Shown here one piece after another: positions 1 to 8,763 of a DNA stretch of 64,000 bases (position 1 is the first letter of the stretch; the number at the start of each line of letters is the position of its first letter). A program made the translations under genes and the position numbers. The stretch lies in NCBI GenBank assembly GCA_943788055.1, contig CALSOU010000003.1, forward strand, positions 124,001-188,000, in the 5' to 3' direction. Origin of the DNA: an uncultured Saprospiraceae bacterium. GTDB taxonomy: Bacteria > Bacteroidota > Bacteroidia > Chitinophagales > Saprospiraceae. Under the pieces are notes generated by a model. It made no database searches, was not told where the DNA came from, and was given only the letters and a program-made list of their open reading frames with translations.

Positions 1-1
1 T

Positions 2-2788
2 GCTGCGGATTGTGGCCAAAACAATGGAGGTATCTTGCTTGATAATTTCCAAGGGCAAGCACCGTATGAATATTTTTGGAGCTCAGGAGAATTTACAGAA
101 TCTATTAGTAATAAACCTGCTGGAACATATGGAGTCACAATAACAGATAACGAAGGCTGCAGCCAAACTCATAGTTTTACGATTCCTAGTTCGCAAGGAG
201 CAACGCTTGATTTTGAAGTCAACCATGTTTCTTGTGAGGGTGAAATGGACGGTAGTATTAGTGTCGATATCATCAATGGAACACCACCATATACCTTTGA
301 ATGGAGTTCTGGTCAATCGAGTAGTTATATAGAAAATTTGCCCCCAGGGGATTATACTGTGACTGTTAGTGATAGTCTAAATTGCACATATTCCTCTAGT
401 TTTAATTTAGCTATTAGCTCATTTATCACTATTAATCCTTTTGTTTTTGACGAATCTTGTAGTGGTTTAGTAGACGGAGAGTTACACATTGAAGTCCTTG
501 AAGGTTTTGCACCGTATCAATATATTTGGTCAAATGGCATGACAGAACCCATCGTCGATAGTTTGGCTTCAGGGCAATATCAATTGGATCTAATTGATTC
601 TTTAGGATGCCTATATAGCTTCGAATATGAAATTAAAGAAGGAAATTCAGTTACTTTTATTGATTCCATTATTAATAATTTATGTGCTAATCAATTCAAC
701 GGTTCTATACAAGTAGAAGCAATAGGAAATGAACCGTTTACATTTGAATGGGATAACGCTTCGACGGATTCTATTATAACCGATTTGCCGTATGGCATAT
801 TTACTATTACTGCCACAGATATAGATGGCTGTGCATTTGAGAAACAATTTCAATTAATCGACCCTCCTGCCCTTAGCAATGTTTTTGACGTCATTCAACC
901 TGGATGTAATGAGGACACGCTTGGTACTGCTACTGCCATAACAAGCGGGGGCACTGGAAACTTTGAAGTCTTATGGAGTAATGGGCAAATGACTAATACG
1001 ATTACCGAACTTGAATCAGGACTTTTTACTGTTACGATCACAGATAATAATAGTTGCACATTGGTAGATTCAATTGCCATCATTGAAAGTGAGCCCGTGC
1101 AAGCAATTGCTATTGTTGATTCGATTACCTGCTATGGCGATTTTGCTAGTATACAACTAATTACACTTTCTGGGATAGAACCATTCCAATTTCTTTGGGA
1201 TGACGGAAATACTGAGCAAATCAGAGATGATTTGACAGCTGGTTTTCATTCAGTAGAAATTAGTGACGACATTGGTTGTTTTCGTGATTTATCTTTTTTC
1301 TTAAGTCAACCTGACAAACTAACATCTATTTTCAGTCAGTCAATTCCTCCAACATCGACAGGAGGTGATGGGTTATTGCAAATAGATATAGTTGGAGGCA
1401 CCCCTCCTTACACAATAGAGTGGAGTAATGGCTCTGTAGATGTACTTGTTATTGAAAATCTTGATTATGGTACGTATTCGTATACTATTGTTGATGGCAA
1501 TGGATGTGTTAATAGTGGTCAAATAGTCTTTGAGCCTTTGCCCCTTTCAAGTAATATTGGTGTTTCAGCAAATCAATGTTTTGATCAATGTAATGGATCT
1601 ATTGAGCTAGAAATACTTGGTGGCGCTATGCCATATTCTTTTCTATGGTCCAATGGGAGTAGTAATAGCACGATTGATGAACTTTGCGACGGATCTTATA
1701 GCGTGACAGTCACGGACGACCTCAGTGCTACACTTATCTACAATGATATTCTCATACAAAGTCCAGCTCTCCTTTCATCTATGAATATCACTACGGATGT
1801 TTCTTGTATAGGTGCAAATGATGGTTCTATTTTTATTGATGCATTTGGAGGCACCCCTCCTTATGATTATATCTTTGATGGTAATAGTTCTTCCAATCTA
1901 ATCACAGATTTAGAAGAAGGCGAATATATGTATGAGGTCGTTGATAGTTTTGGCTGCTTAAATAGTGAGGTTGTAACAATTATGGGAGTTTCACCCTTAG
2001 ACCTTGATGTTGTGACCCAGAATATAGATTGCAATTTTATGAATGGAGGTATAATCATAACTTCAGACAATATAAATAACTATGATATTCTTATTAACGG
2101 CAATTCTTACGGTGCAGATGATATCATTTTAGCTGAAAATTTAAACATTGGTACTTACACAATTCAATATCAGATTAATGAAGAATGTATTCAAGATGTT
2201 GGTGAAGTTGATATTGTGGACGAAGAATTATTTGAAGTCAGTTTTGATCCTGACTTAATAAATATCAATCTTGGAGAAGATTTTTCTTTAAATATTATCA
2301 TATCAGACACATCTAATCTTATTCAAACAATTGATTGGTTTAGTAATGCAGTTTTAACGTGTGAGGAATTTAATCAAGAGAATTTTTGCGTCCTTCTCGA
2401 AGGAAATACTTCTAAAAATGAGTTTATCAGAATATCGGTTGAGTTGATGAATGGCTGTTTGTATGAGTATTTGATCCCTATTGAAGTCGATATTAGCACC
2501 GATATTTACCTTCCTAATATTTTTTCTCCAAATGGAGATGGAATCAACGATATCTTTTCTTTTTCTTCCAATATTCCAATTGTTGAGATTAATTCCTTTA
2601 GTATTTATGATCGTTGGGGTAACCAAATGTTTAATCAATCGAATGTAGATCCTCTTAGCTTTGAAGGATGGAATGGAAAATTTAAGGGGGAGTACGTTAA
2701 GCCGGGGGTTTATGTATATTCATTTTCAATTCAGCTGATAGATGGGGAGGTAAAGCAGTTTGTGGGTGATTTGACTGTTACCAAATAG
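2..2788 (+). CDS. SprB-repeat surface adhesin, C-terminal part (5' end outside window)
   Basis: The reading frame is open to the left edge, so only the C-terminal ~928 residues are visible and the true start lies upstream. About ten SprB-type repeats of ~75-90 residues follow one another. Each tends to open with a Cys and an N/D-G-S/G-I element, then GGTPPY-like and WSNG-like motifs, then G-Y-x-V-x-V-x-D and a second Cys. The last ~90 residues begin IYLPNIFSPNGDGIND and contain YDRWGN and GVYVYSF, the gliding-motility-associated (CHU_C, type B) sorting domain recognised by T9SS. By family knowledge such proteins are exported across the outer membrane and displayed as long adhesins, SprB of Flavobacterium being the model. 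Surface adhesion or gliding is inferred, and the partner sprF-like gene is not in view. A TTG at 35 is not needed as a start because coding continues upstream of it. Confidence 0.9.
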   Translation, partial: AADCGQNNGGILLDNFQGQAPYEYFWSSGEFTESISNKPAGTYGVTITDNEGCSQTHSFTIPSSQGATLDFEVNHVSCEGEMDGSISVDIINGTPPYTFEWSSGQSSSYIENLPPGDYTVTVSDSLNCTYSSSFNLAISSFITINPFVFDESCSGLVDGELHIEVLEGFAPYQYIWSNGMTEPIVDSLASGQYQLDLIDSLGCLYSFEYEIKEGNSVTFIDSIINNLCANQFNGSIQVEAIGNEPFTFEWDNASTDSIITDLPYGIFTITATDIDGCAFEKQFQLIDPPALSNVFDVIQPGCNEDTLGTATAITSGGTGNFEVLWSNGQMTNTITELESGLFTVTITDNNSCTLVDSIAIIESEPVQAIAIVDSITCYGDFASIQLITLSGIEPFQFLWDDGNTEQIRDDLTAGFHSVEISDDIGCFRDLSFFLSQPDKLTSIFSQSIPPTSTGGDGLLQIDIVGGTPPYTIEWSNGSVDVLVIENLDYGTYSYTIVDGNGCVNSGQIVFEPLPLSSNIGVSANQCFDQCNGSIELEILGGAMPYSFLWSNGSSNSTIDELCDGSYSVTVTDDLSATLIYNDILIQSPALLSSMNITTDVSCIGANDGSIFIDAFGGTPPYDYIFDGNSSSNLITDLEEGEYMYEVVDSFGCLNSEVVTIMGVSPLDLDVVTQNIDCNFMNGGIIITSDNINNYDILINGNSYGADDIILAENLNIGTYTIQYQINEECIQDVGEVDIVDEELFEVSFDPDLININLGEDFSLNIIISDTSNLIQTIDWFSNAVLTCEEFNQENFCVLLEGNTSKNEFIRISVELMNGCLYEYLIPIEVDISTDIYLPNIFSPNGDGINDIFSFSSNIPIVEINSFSIYDRWGNQMFNQSNVDPLSFEGWNGKFKGEYVKPGVYVYSFSIQLIDGEVKQFVGDLTVTK

Positions 2789-2968
2789 AATTTGCTATGC
2801 TGTTTTCTAGACTGGAAACAATAGTGACGAGTTGATTAAGTCAGAGTGGATTCTTCTTAACATTCTTCATATGTATTGATTTCAATCAAAAGCGATTTCT
2901 TTGTTTGGAGATCACTTTCGTGTATAACTAAGTTAGTATATATTTTCTTATTTTTAACGAAAAAAGGA

Positions 2969-3193
2969 ATGAAGCTAAATCTATTATCTTGTGATGCACA
3001 GAGGCCAGATAAACGAGCAATAGCTAATTGTATCCTGACGATTTCGCAAGCTATGGATGAGTTATTGGCAAATGAATTAACTGGTTTACTTTTGGAAGGT
3101 GAGATTATCGAGATTGACTTGATTGATAGCAATATCAGTTCAGCCTTTCGAGCATTGCGAAAATTATCTGTTGACTATGAAATATTAGACTGA
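2969..3193 (+). CDS. Small hypothetical protein (74 aa)
   Basis: I do not recognise this family. The frame stays open back to an ATG at 2876, but the ATG at 2969 is preferred because AAAAAGGA lies just upstream and the extra 31 residues look non-coding. The product is soluble, mostly helical by eye, with an acidic middle (EGEIIEIDLIDS) and no signal peptide or Cys pair. It lies alone between the adhesin and a convergent membrane-protein gene. It could be a real orphan or a spurious frame. Confidence 0.4.
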   Translation: MKLNLLSCDAQRPDKRAIANCILTISQAMDELLANELTGLLLEGEIIEIDLIDSNISSAFRALRKLSVDYEILD

Positions 3194-3247
3194 CAGTTAG
3201 GATGTAAGTCCTTTTCAATAGGCTATAAACTGTGAAGAAACAAAACT

Positions 3248-4510
3248 TTAAGCAAGTCTAGTTTCGTCCCACAACCGAGATGCCATCCCAATAGAAAGCA
3301 TTAGAAAAACAAGAGAATAATAGCGTTCCATATTACTTTCTACCATGAACGACAGGAGAAACAACACAGATATAATTAGCAAGAGTAGCTGATTATATCC
3401 GCGATTAGCTGTAAGAAGGTAAATAAACGAACCCAACAGTATTAGCACACCAATGACACCGTATGCCATTCCAGTTCTTATCCACTGATTATGGGGTGCG
3501 AGTCGTTTTCCTTGGTAGTTGATTTTATCATAGTATGTATCCAGTGCGAGTTTGTATTCACCGGCTCCGTGACCAAGTAAAATTGCCTCCTTCCATAATT
3601 TGATACCAGTGTTCATCGAACGTAACCGATCACTGTCGCTATAATTTGAATCATCAGCAGCAACAAAACGCTCAATGTCATAACGCATGTATTTTATTCG
3701 ATTTTGAACCGATGGAATTGTTTTATATGCGATAATTGGAAATACAACCATCCCTATTAATGCAATAATCCCCACCTTCCAAGACTTTTGAGAAATTAGG
3801 ATGTAAAGAATGAAAACAAAGAGACCTGCATAGAGTAATAGTAAGCCGCTTCGTACTGCTAAAATATGAATCATTATGAAAAATAGAATGGCAACGAAGG
3901 ATGTAAATAAGTACGCACTTTTGGACGTAAGTCCCCATTTTTTTCCCATCCATAGAAAACTCAATGCACTTAAGCTACCATAACTCAAAAGTATACTAAA
4001 ACGGATATGATCCATAGGTACAGGAATCGCCCGTCCTCTGCCTATTAGTAAGGTTATTTCTTCGTAACTGGGAATGTAAACCCACAGAACCAGTAAGCAA
4101 GCGATGGCTAGGCCAACATAAAACATGAAATGCAATAGAGAGATGTCTTTTGGCGTAAGCCTGGGCATGAAGATAAAGATTAAGGCAATTCCAGGCATAC
4201 TAAGATTCTGTACAACGCTCTGAACCCATGGACCTACATGACCACCAGACCATACAAGAGATATAACTATCCAGAGGAAGTATAGTAGAAAGCCTGTGAA
4301 TGGCCAAAGACTCGAATAACTTGACCGCTTCCACAGATGTGGATTAATTCCAAGTCGAACGTGATCGCCCTCTGCGTAAGAAAAGCACACGATAATAAGC
4401 AGTCCGATAAGGCTCATCGACAGCAAATAAATACTATAAATAACGCAGATCATGCTGACGCCTAACAGAAAAATAAGAAGGTTGCTTCTGACTACAGAAT
4501 TGATTTGCAT
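3248..4510 (-). CDS. O-antigen ligase/polymerase family membrane protein (Wzy_C-like)
   Basis: A 420-residue polytopic membrane protein with roughly 11-12 hydrophobic segments. A large periplasmic-type loop around residues 270-340 carries GHGAGEYK and, near residue 338, APHNQWIRTG. That layout (many helices, a long loop ending in an HN motif, then more helices) is typical of the O-antigen ligase / Wzy polymerase / teichuronic acid polymerase superfamily, which transfers or polymerises lipid-linked glycans at the periplasmic face of the inner membrane. No glycosyltransferase cluster surrounds it, so the substrate is unknown. A TATTTTTG box on the minus strand lies 31 bases upstream of the ATG. 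It is transcribed divergently from pheS. Confidence 0.8.
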   Translation of the reverse strand: MQINSVVRSNLLIFLLGVSMICVIYSIYLLSMSLIGLLIIVCFSYAEGDHVRLGINPHLWKRSSYSSLWPFTGFLLYFLWIVISLVWSGGHVGPWVQSVVQNLSMPGIALIFIFMPRLTPKDISLLHFMFYVGLAIACLLVLWVYIPSYEEITLLIGRGRAIPVPMDHIRFSILLSYGSLSALSFLWMGKKWGLTSKSAYLFTSFVAILFFIMIHILAVRSGLLLLYAGLFVFILYILISQKSWKVGIIALIGMVVFPIIAYKTIPSVQNRIKYMRYDIERFVAADDSNYSDSDRLRSMNTGIKLWKEAILLGHGAGEYKLALDTYYDKINYQGKRLAPHNQWIRTGMAYGVIGVLILLGSFIYLLTANRGYNQLLLLIISVLFLLSFMVESNMERYYSLVFLMLSIGMASRLWDETRLA

Positions 4511-4540
4511 GTGAGAGTTTCGTTTCGTCTACTTTTAGTG

Positions 4541-4548
4541 CAAAAATA
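4541..4548 (-). promoter_or_regulatory. Minus-7 promoter element (TATTTTTG) for the O-antigen-ligase-like gene
   Basis: On the minus strand TATTTTTG fits the Bacteroidota TAnnTTTG minus-7 consensus and lies about 31 bases before the ATG at 4510. I see no convincing TTG at the minus-33 position. Assignment is by motif and position only. Confidence 0.5.
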
Positions 4549-4580
4549 CGATTATTTCTAGCCTATAATCCTTAAGATAA

Positions 4581-4609
4581 TTGGTATAAAATCAAAAAGT
4601 ATATCTTTG
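4581..4609 (+). promoter_or_regulatory. pheS-hisS promoter (TTG, 18-base spacer, TATCTTTG)
   Basis: TTG at 4581-4583 and TATCTTTG at 4602-4609 match the two elements of the Bacteroidota housekeeping promoter. The minus-7 element ends 23 bases before the pheS ATG, which implies a short leader. With the element at 4541-4548 it forms a divergent promoter pair inside a 122-base gap. Confidence 0.65.
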
Positions 4610-4632
4610 CATAGCTAAAAAACGCAATAAAA

Positions 4633-5670
4633 ATGTCAGATAGTATATTCGCCAAGATTGATACGATTTTAGATGAAATAAAATCAGCTTCGCCACAGGA
4701 TCCTGAGCAGTTGGAATCTTATCGAATTAAGTACTTAGGTAGCAAAAATGTATTGAAAGCTCTGTTTGGTTTGATCAAGGATGTTGAACCTGCTAGAAAG
4801 AAAGATTTCGGGATGAAGATGAATGAATTGAAGCAGACAGCACAAGCTGTTTTCGACAATAGTCTTGAAACAATCGAATCTGCTGGAAACGATCAGGCAC
4901 GGGTTGAAATGGACAGGACTAGACCTGGCTATCCTTTGGAGGTGGGTGCTCGTCATCCAGTTTCTGTTGTCCTTAATGATATGGTTGACATCTTCAGCCG
5001 TATCGGATTTGTCGTCAGTGAAGATCGTGAAATCGAAGATGATTGGCATAATTTTACCGCGATGAATACTCCGGAAGATCACCCTGCTCGTGATATGCAA
5101 GACACATTCTACTTGACCAATAGTATTGAGAATTTATTGCGTACGCATACCTCTTCAGTTCAAGCAAGAGTTATGACGACAAGTAAACCTCCGATTCGGA
5201 TTATAGCACCTGGTCGTGTGTACCGAAATGAAACGGTTTCAGCTAGATCGCACTGTCAATTTCATCAAGTTGAAGGATTATATATCGATAAGAACGTGTC
5301 GTTTGCTGATATGAAGCAAACACTACTGTTTTTTGCTCAAGAAATGTATGGACCGCAAACAAAAATTCGCCTCCGTCCGAGTTATTTCCCTTTTACTGAG
5401 CCAAGCGCTGAGATGGATGTATGGATGGGTACTGAAACAGAGAAAACTCGAAAGTTGACCAAAGGAACTGGATGGCTTGAGGTGCTCGGTTGTGGAATGG
5501 TTGACCCAAATGTTTTGACAAATTGTGGAATCGATGCTAGTGTTTATTCTGGCTTTGCTTTTGGAATTGGCATTGAGCGATCAGCCATGCAGAAGTATGA
5601 TATAGGCGATATCCGACAATTGTTTGAAAACGATATCCGTTTCTTGAAACAGTTCCAAGCTGCTCACTAG
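4633..5670 (+). CDS. pheS: Phenylalanyl-tRNA synthetase alpha subunit
   Basis: Catalytic subunit of the heterotetrameric class II PheRS, which charges tRNA-Phe in the cytosol. The 345 residues are the usual size. An N-terminal helical arm (1-~90) precedes the catalytic core with ARHPVSVVLNDMVDIF, DDWHNFTAMNTPEDHPARD, LLRTHTSSVQAR, RVYRNE, SHCQFHQVEG (near 206), FPFTEPSAEMDV, WLEVLGCGMV and GFAFGIGIERSAM (motif 3). The partner pheT is not in the window, so the two subunits are encoded apart. It probably forms an operon with hisS, which starts 33 bases downstream. Confidence 0.97.
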   Translation: MSDSIFAKIDTILDEIKSASPQDPEQLESYRIKYLGSKNVLKALFGLIKDVEPARKKDFGMKMNELKQTAQAVFDNSLETIESAGNDQARVEMDRTRPGYPLEVGARHPVSVVLNDMVDIFSRIGFVVSEDREIEDDWHNFTAMNTPEDHPARDMQDTFYLTNSIENLLRTHTSSVQARVMTTSKPPIRIIAPGRVYRNETVSARSHCQFHQVEGLYIDKNVSFADMKQTLLFFAQEMYGPQTKIRLRPSYFPFTEPSAEMDVWMGTETEKTRKLTKGTGWLEVLGCGMVDPNVLTNCGIDASVYSGFAFGIGIERSAMQKYDIGDIRQLFENDIRFLKQFQAAH

Positions 5671-5703
5671 TTCCTCAGCAGGTATTGATCAAAATTAAGT
5701 ACT

Positions 5704-7068
5704 ATGAAACCATCTGTTCCTAAAGGTGTCCGTGATTTTAGTCCGGCTGAAGTTCGAAAGCGACAGTATATATTTTCGAAAATCCAACAAGTTTTTGAAC
5801 GCTATGGCTACCAACCGATAGAGACTCCAACAATGGAGAACCTAGATACCTTAACGGGTAAATACGGGGAGGAAGGAGATCAGCTTTTGTTTAAGGTTTT
5901 GAACAACGGAGATTATCTTTCCAAAGCCGATGAACAAGCGCTGAATGATCGTAATTCGTCTGCCTTGACTTATTCGATTTCCAAACGCGGTTTACGTTAT
6001 GACTTGACGGTCCCTTTCGCACGTTATGTTGTGATGAATCAGCATGCAATCAGCTTTCCATTTAAGCGATTTCAGATTCAGCCAGTTTGGCGGGCAGATC
6101 GACCACAGAAAGGAAGGTTTCAAGAGTTTTATCAATGTGACGTGGATGTTGTGGGGTCTGAATCTCTGATGTATGAAGCTGAGCTTGTTCAAATATACGA
6201 TCAAGGCTTATCAGATCTCGGAGTTGCTGCAGATATACATGTAAGTAACCGTAAGATTCTAGAAGGTTTGGCAGAGGGGGCTAGAGCCCAAAATCAATTT
6301 ATGGATATGGTTATCTGTATCGATAAGTTAGATAAAATTGGTCCTGAGAAAGTGGCAATTGAGATGGAGAAAAGAGGTATTTCAAAAGGCTCAATTGATT
6401 ATTTGATGCCTTGTTTAGATATTACTGATCTTGATACGCTTGAAGCCAAAATCGGTCATACAGAATCTGGGAGTAAGGGGATTGAAGAACTTCGTCAATT
6501 TCATCGTTATCTCGATAGCTATACATTCAGAAAGTGTGCAGTTAAGTTTGATATTACTTTAGCTCGTGGGCTTAGCTACTATACAGGTTGCATATTTGAA
6601 GTGAAAGCACGAGGTGTTTCGATGGGAAGTATAGGTGGTGGTGGCCGATATGATAATCTCACAGGATCTTTTGGTTTAAAAGATGTATCTGGAGTAGGAG
6701 TTTCATTTGGTGCTGAACGCATTTATTTGGTTATGGAGGAACTTGGTTTGTTTCCAGAAACTGTCGACAAAAATCTCGATCTGTTTATAATGGCGATCGA
6801 TCAAGAAAGTCATTTTTTCGCTTTCGAAATGGTTACAAAGCTGCGTGGATTTGGTTTGGCCATTGATCTATATCCGGAACCCAAGAATATGAAAAAGATG
6901 ATGAAGTATGCCAATGCCATTGAAGCGCCTTATGTGCTTGTAATTGGTGATGAAGAACGTAAATCTGAATGTTTCCGCATTAAAAACATGAAGACTGGGG
7001 ATCAGCAACAAGTAGATGGTATAAAAGGAATCATTTCCAAATTTGAAAATTATCCAGTAGATAAGTAG
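5704..7068 (+). CDS. hisS: Histidyl-tRNA synthetase
   Basis: Class II synthetase charging tRNA-His. It opens with GVRDFSP, has YDLTVPFARYV (motif 1 region), FQIQPVWRADRPQKGRFQEF followed by QCDVDVVG (motif 2), the histidine-specific YYTGCIFE, the GGGGRYD loop (near 311) and GVSFGAERIY (motif 3). A C-terminal anticodon-binding domain fills residues ~360-454. The length of 454 is normal for Bacteroidota. It lies 33 bases downstream of pheS and is probably cotranscribed with it. Confidence 0.97.
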   Translation: MKPSVPKGVRDFSPAEVRKRQYIFSKIQQVFERYGYQPIETPTMENLDTLTGKYGEEGDQLLFKVLNNGDYLSKADEQALNDRNSSALTYSISKRGLRYDLTVPFARYVVMNQHAISFPFKRFQIQPVWRADRPQKGRFQEFYQCDVDVVGSESLMYEAELVQIYDQGLSDLGVAADIHVSNRKILEGLAEGARAQNQFMDMVICIDKLDKIGPEKVAIEMEKRGISKGSIDYLMPCLDITDLDTLEAKIGHTESGSKGIEELRQFHRYLDSYTFRKCAVKFDITLARGLSYYTGCIFEVKARGVSMGSIGGGGRYDNLTGSFGLKDVSGVGVSFGAERIYLVMEELGLFPETVDKNLDLFIMAIDQESHFFAFEMVTKLRGFGLAIDLYPEPKNMKKMMKYANAIEAPYVLVIGDEERKSECFRIKNMKTGDQQQVDGIKGIISKFENYPVDK

Positions 7069-7237
7069 TCTACTTTTAACTCTTATAAAGCTTGAGCTTT
7101 TATTAGTGTCAAAGTCAGAAGCACTTGTGCGTGATATATATCAAAAACAGATACTTCTATTCGTATCGTAATCGTGTTTACTTTGCCTTTTACATGTTAA
7201 ACCCAAAATTGACGAAAAGCTAGCCTTTAGGCTGTGC

Positions 7238-7621
7238 TTAGTACATTGTATTCCCATTCGCAGTGTGTTCTGGTATTTGTTGCATAGCATCCTAATGCTC
7301 AATAATTTTGTCATTTTTATCAAATCGAAAGAAATCCATTGTCACGTATTCGTCGTTATTAGGCCAGACCTGATGTGTGTGCAATGCAACTAAATCATCT
7401 TCAGCTATAACTCTTACAAATTCAATTGACTTATTGGGATATTCTTAGTGCATCTTGTCAAAATAAGCTATAAATGCAGCCTTTCCATTTCCCACAAGCG
7501 GATTGTGCTGGATGTACTCCCTACCTACGTACTTTTGAACAGCAGCGCTTGCATTCCCATCATAGGCCATTTTATAAAAGGCAATCGCATTAATCTTATT
7601 CTTTTCCATTGAATTTTTCAT
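7238..7621 (-). pseudogene. SnoaL-like (NTF2-fold) protein pseudogene with two in-frame stops
   Basis: Reading the minus strand from ATG at 7621 (or 7609) gives a continuous SnoaL-like frame of 127 codons ending in TAA at 7238-7240, interrupted twice. TAA at 7445-7447 falls between DKMH and EYPNKSIEFVRV. TAG at 7292-7294 falls between KIIEH and DAMQQIPE, where relatives have Trp. Diagnostic pieces are FYKMAYDG, YIQHNP, VALHTHQVWPN, DFFRFD and the ANGNTMY end, typical of the SnoaL-like family of small NTF2-fold proteins (COG4922 type). There is no frameshift, so a simple homopolymer sequencing error does not explain it. Most likely it is a recently inactivated gene. Confidence 0.85.
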
Positions 7622-7768
7622 TCTTAGTTCTTTAAGTGATGCAGCAACTTATTAAGTGGTCAAACTTTAACAAAAGAAAGTAATTGTTTGTAAAAAACGT
7701 ATCGAATTATAGGAGTTAGCTGTATAGATTTTTGTAAACTTTGTCATTAATTTACTGTTCAAATCACT

Positions 7769-8215
7769 ATGAAATCACGGGCACTATTTTATATTTTATT
7801 CTTTTTTTCAAGTGTTGTTGTATTGCACGCACAACCGACTGCCGTATCCACAAGTCCAGTTTTTAAGGTGAAAGTTGAGGTGACAGGTGTTCGTCAAGCC
7901 AAAGGTGACTTACGTATTGGGGTTTATAGTGAGGAAAATGATTTCGCTAGCAAGAGCGACATCTATGATTATAGAATCGTTTCCGCTAAAGAAAGTAACA
8001 ACTCTGTGGTCTTCGAAATTCCTAAAGAGGGAAAGTACGCTATAGCAATTTTACATGACGTATCTAAGAATGGAAAGATGGATTTCAATTGGGTCGGCTA
8101 CCCAAAAGAGCCTTACGGATTTTCTAATAACCCTGGAATCTGGTTTCGTCTTCCAACTTTCGAAGAATGCTCTTTTGAGGTTTCAAATGATATGAAATTA
8201 AAAGTTGAATTATAA
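7769..8215 (+). CDS. DUF2141 secreted protein
   Basis: 148 residues with an N-terminal signal peptide (hydrophobic run followed by HAQPT, cleavage near residue 23). The mature part is one beta-rich domain with KGDLRIGVYSEENDF, FEIPKEGKYAIAILHDVSKNGKMDFNWVGYPKEPYGFS and a final beta strand, the DUF2141 pattern. The DxNxNGKMD-like stretch resembles a Ca-binding loop. The function of the family is not established; the product is probably periplasmic or outer-membrane associated. The gene is intact although decayed genes lie on both sides. Confidence 0.85.
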   Translation: MKSRALFYILFFFSSVVVLHAQPTAVSTSPVFKVKVEVTGVRQAKGDLRIGVYSEENDFASKSDIYDYRIVSAKESNNSVVFEIPKEGKYAIAILHDVSKNGKMDFNWVGYPKEPYGFSNNPGIWFRLPTFEECSFEVSNDMKLKVEL

Positions 8216-8233
8216 GATTCAGATTAATGACAC

Positions 8234-8660
8234 ATGATAGGTTGCTGCATAGCTTCCCAGAATTCAGTTCTAAAGGTACATCAATCATTTATAAGTAACG
8301 GCAAACATGCTGTTATAGGTGACGAACCGATCAATTCGAAGGGTACCGACTTAGGTTTTTCTCCGGTAGAATTCATCTTAGCTGGAATATCTATGTGTAA
8401 AGTTGCTACGATTCGGAACGTGGCAAGAAGAAAGGGATGGAAATAGGGAATGTGGACGCTCAGCTTTCACAAGTACTAGGAAGAGGAGAAGGTCGTTCTT
8501 TAAAATAAGGGTCGAATCAAATATTACCATTGAAGGAGATCTTACTGAAGAACAATATGCATATCTAATCAAGGAAGCGGATAATTGCTATGTTACAAGA
8601 ATGGTTAGAGGAGATTGGGATCTCACAGAAAGCAATACTTCAGCTTTAGCCATAGTTTAG
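8234..8660 (+). pseudogene. OsmC-family peroxiredoxin-like gene, broken by two frameshifts
   Basis: Three consecutive frames each encode part of an OsmC protein. Frame one (8234-8446) gives GDEPINSKGTDLGFSPVEF, LAGISMC (first catalytic Cys) and RRKGWK, then a stop. The next frame gives GNVDAQLSQVLGRGEGRSLK, then a stop. The third gives KIRVESNITIEGDLTEEQY, the second Cys in ADNCYVTRMVRGDWD, and the terminal stop at 8660. Both junctions fall in A runs (about 8441 and 8505) and each is repaired by adding one A. OsmC proteins reduce organic hydroperoxides with a Cys pair. This is either a true pseudogene or two homopolymer undercalls. The N-terminal start is uncertain. Confidence 0.8.
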
Positions 8661-8720
8661 AAGTGAGAATGCGGGTTTAGGAAATATAGGACTCTTGTGA
8701 GAAAAGAGTTATTTGGATTG

Positions 8721-8757
8721 AAGTGCCTTTTTTTGTAAAGAGAAAGGCACTTTTTGT
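8721..8757. terminator. Bidirectional terminator between the OsmC pseudogene and pabC
   Basis: AAGTGCCTTT at 8721-8730 pairs perfectly with AAAGGCACTT at 8743-8752, and T runs flank the stem on both strands. It separates two convergent genes and can serve either. Confidence 0.8.
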
Positions 8758-8763
8758 TGATAC

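Noticed and set aside
7086-7102. Palindrome TAAAGCT-TG-AGCTTTTA after hisS as a terminator
   Set aside because: The loop would be only two bases and no clear T run follows, so it cannot be supported as a terminator.
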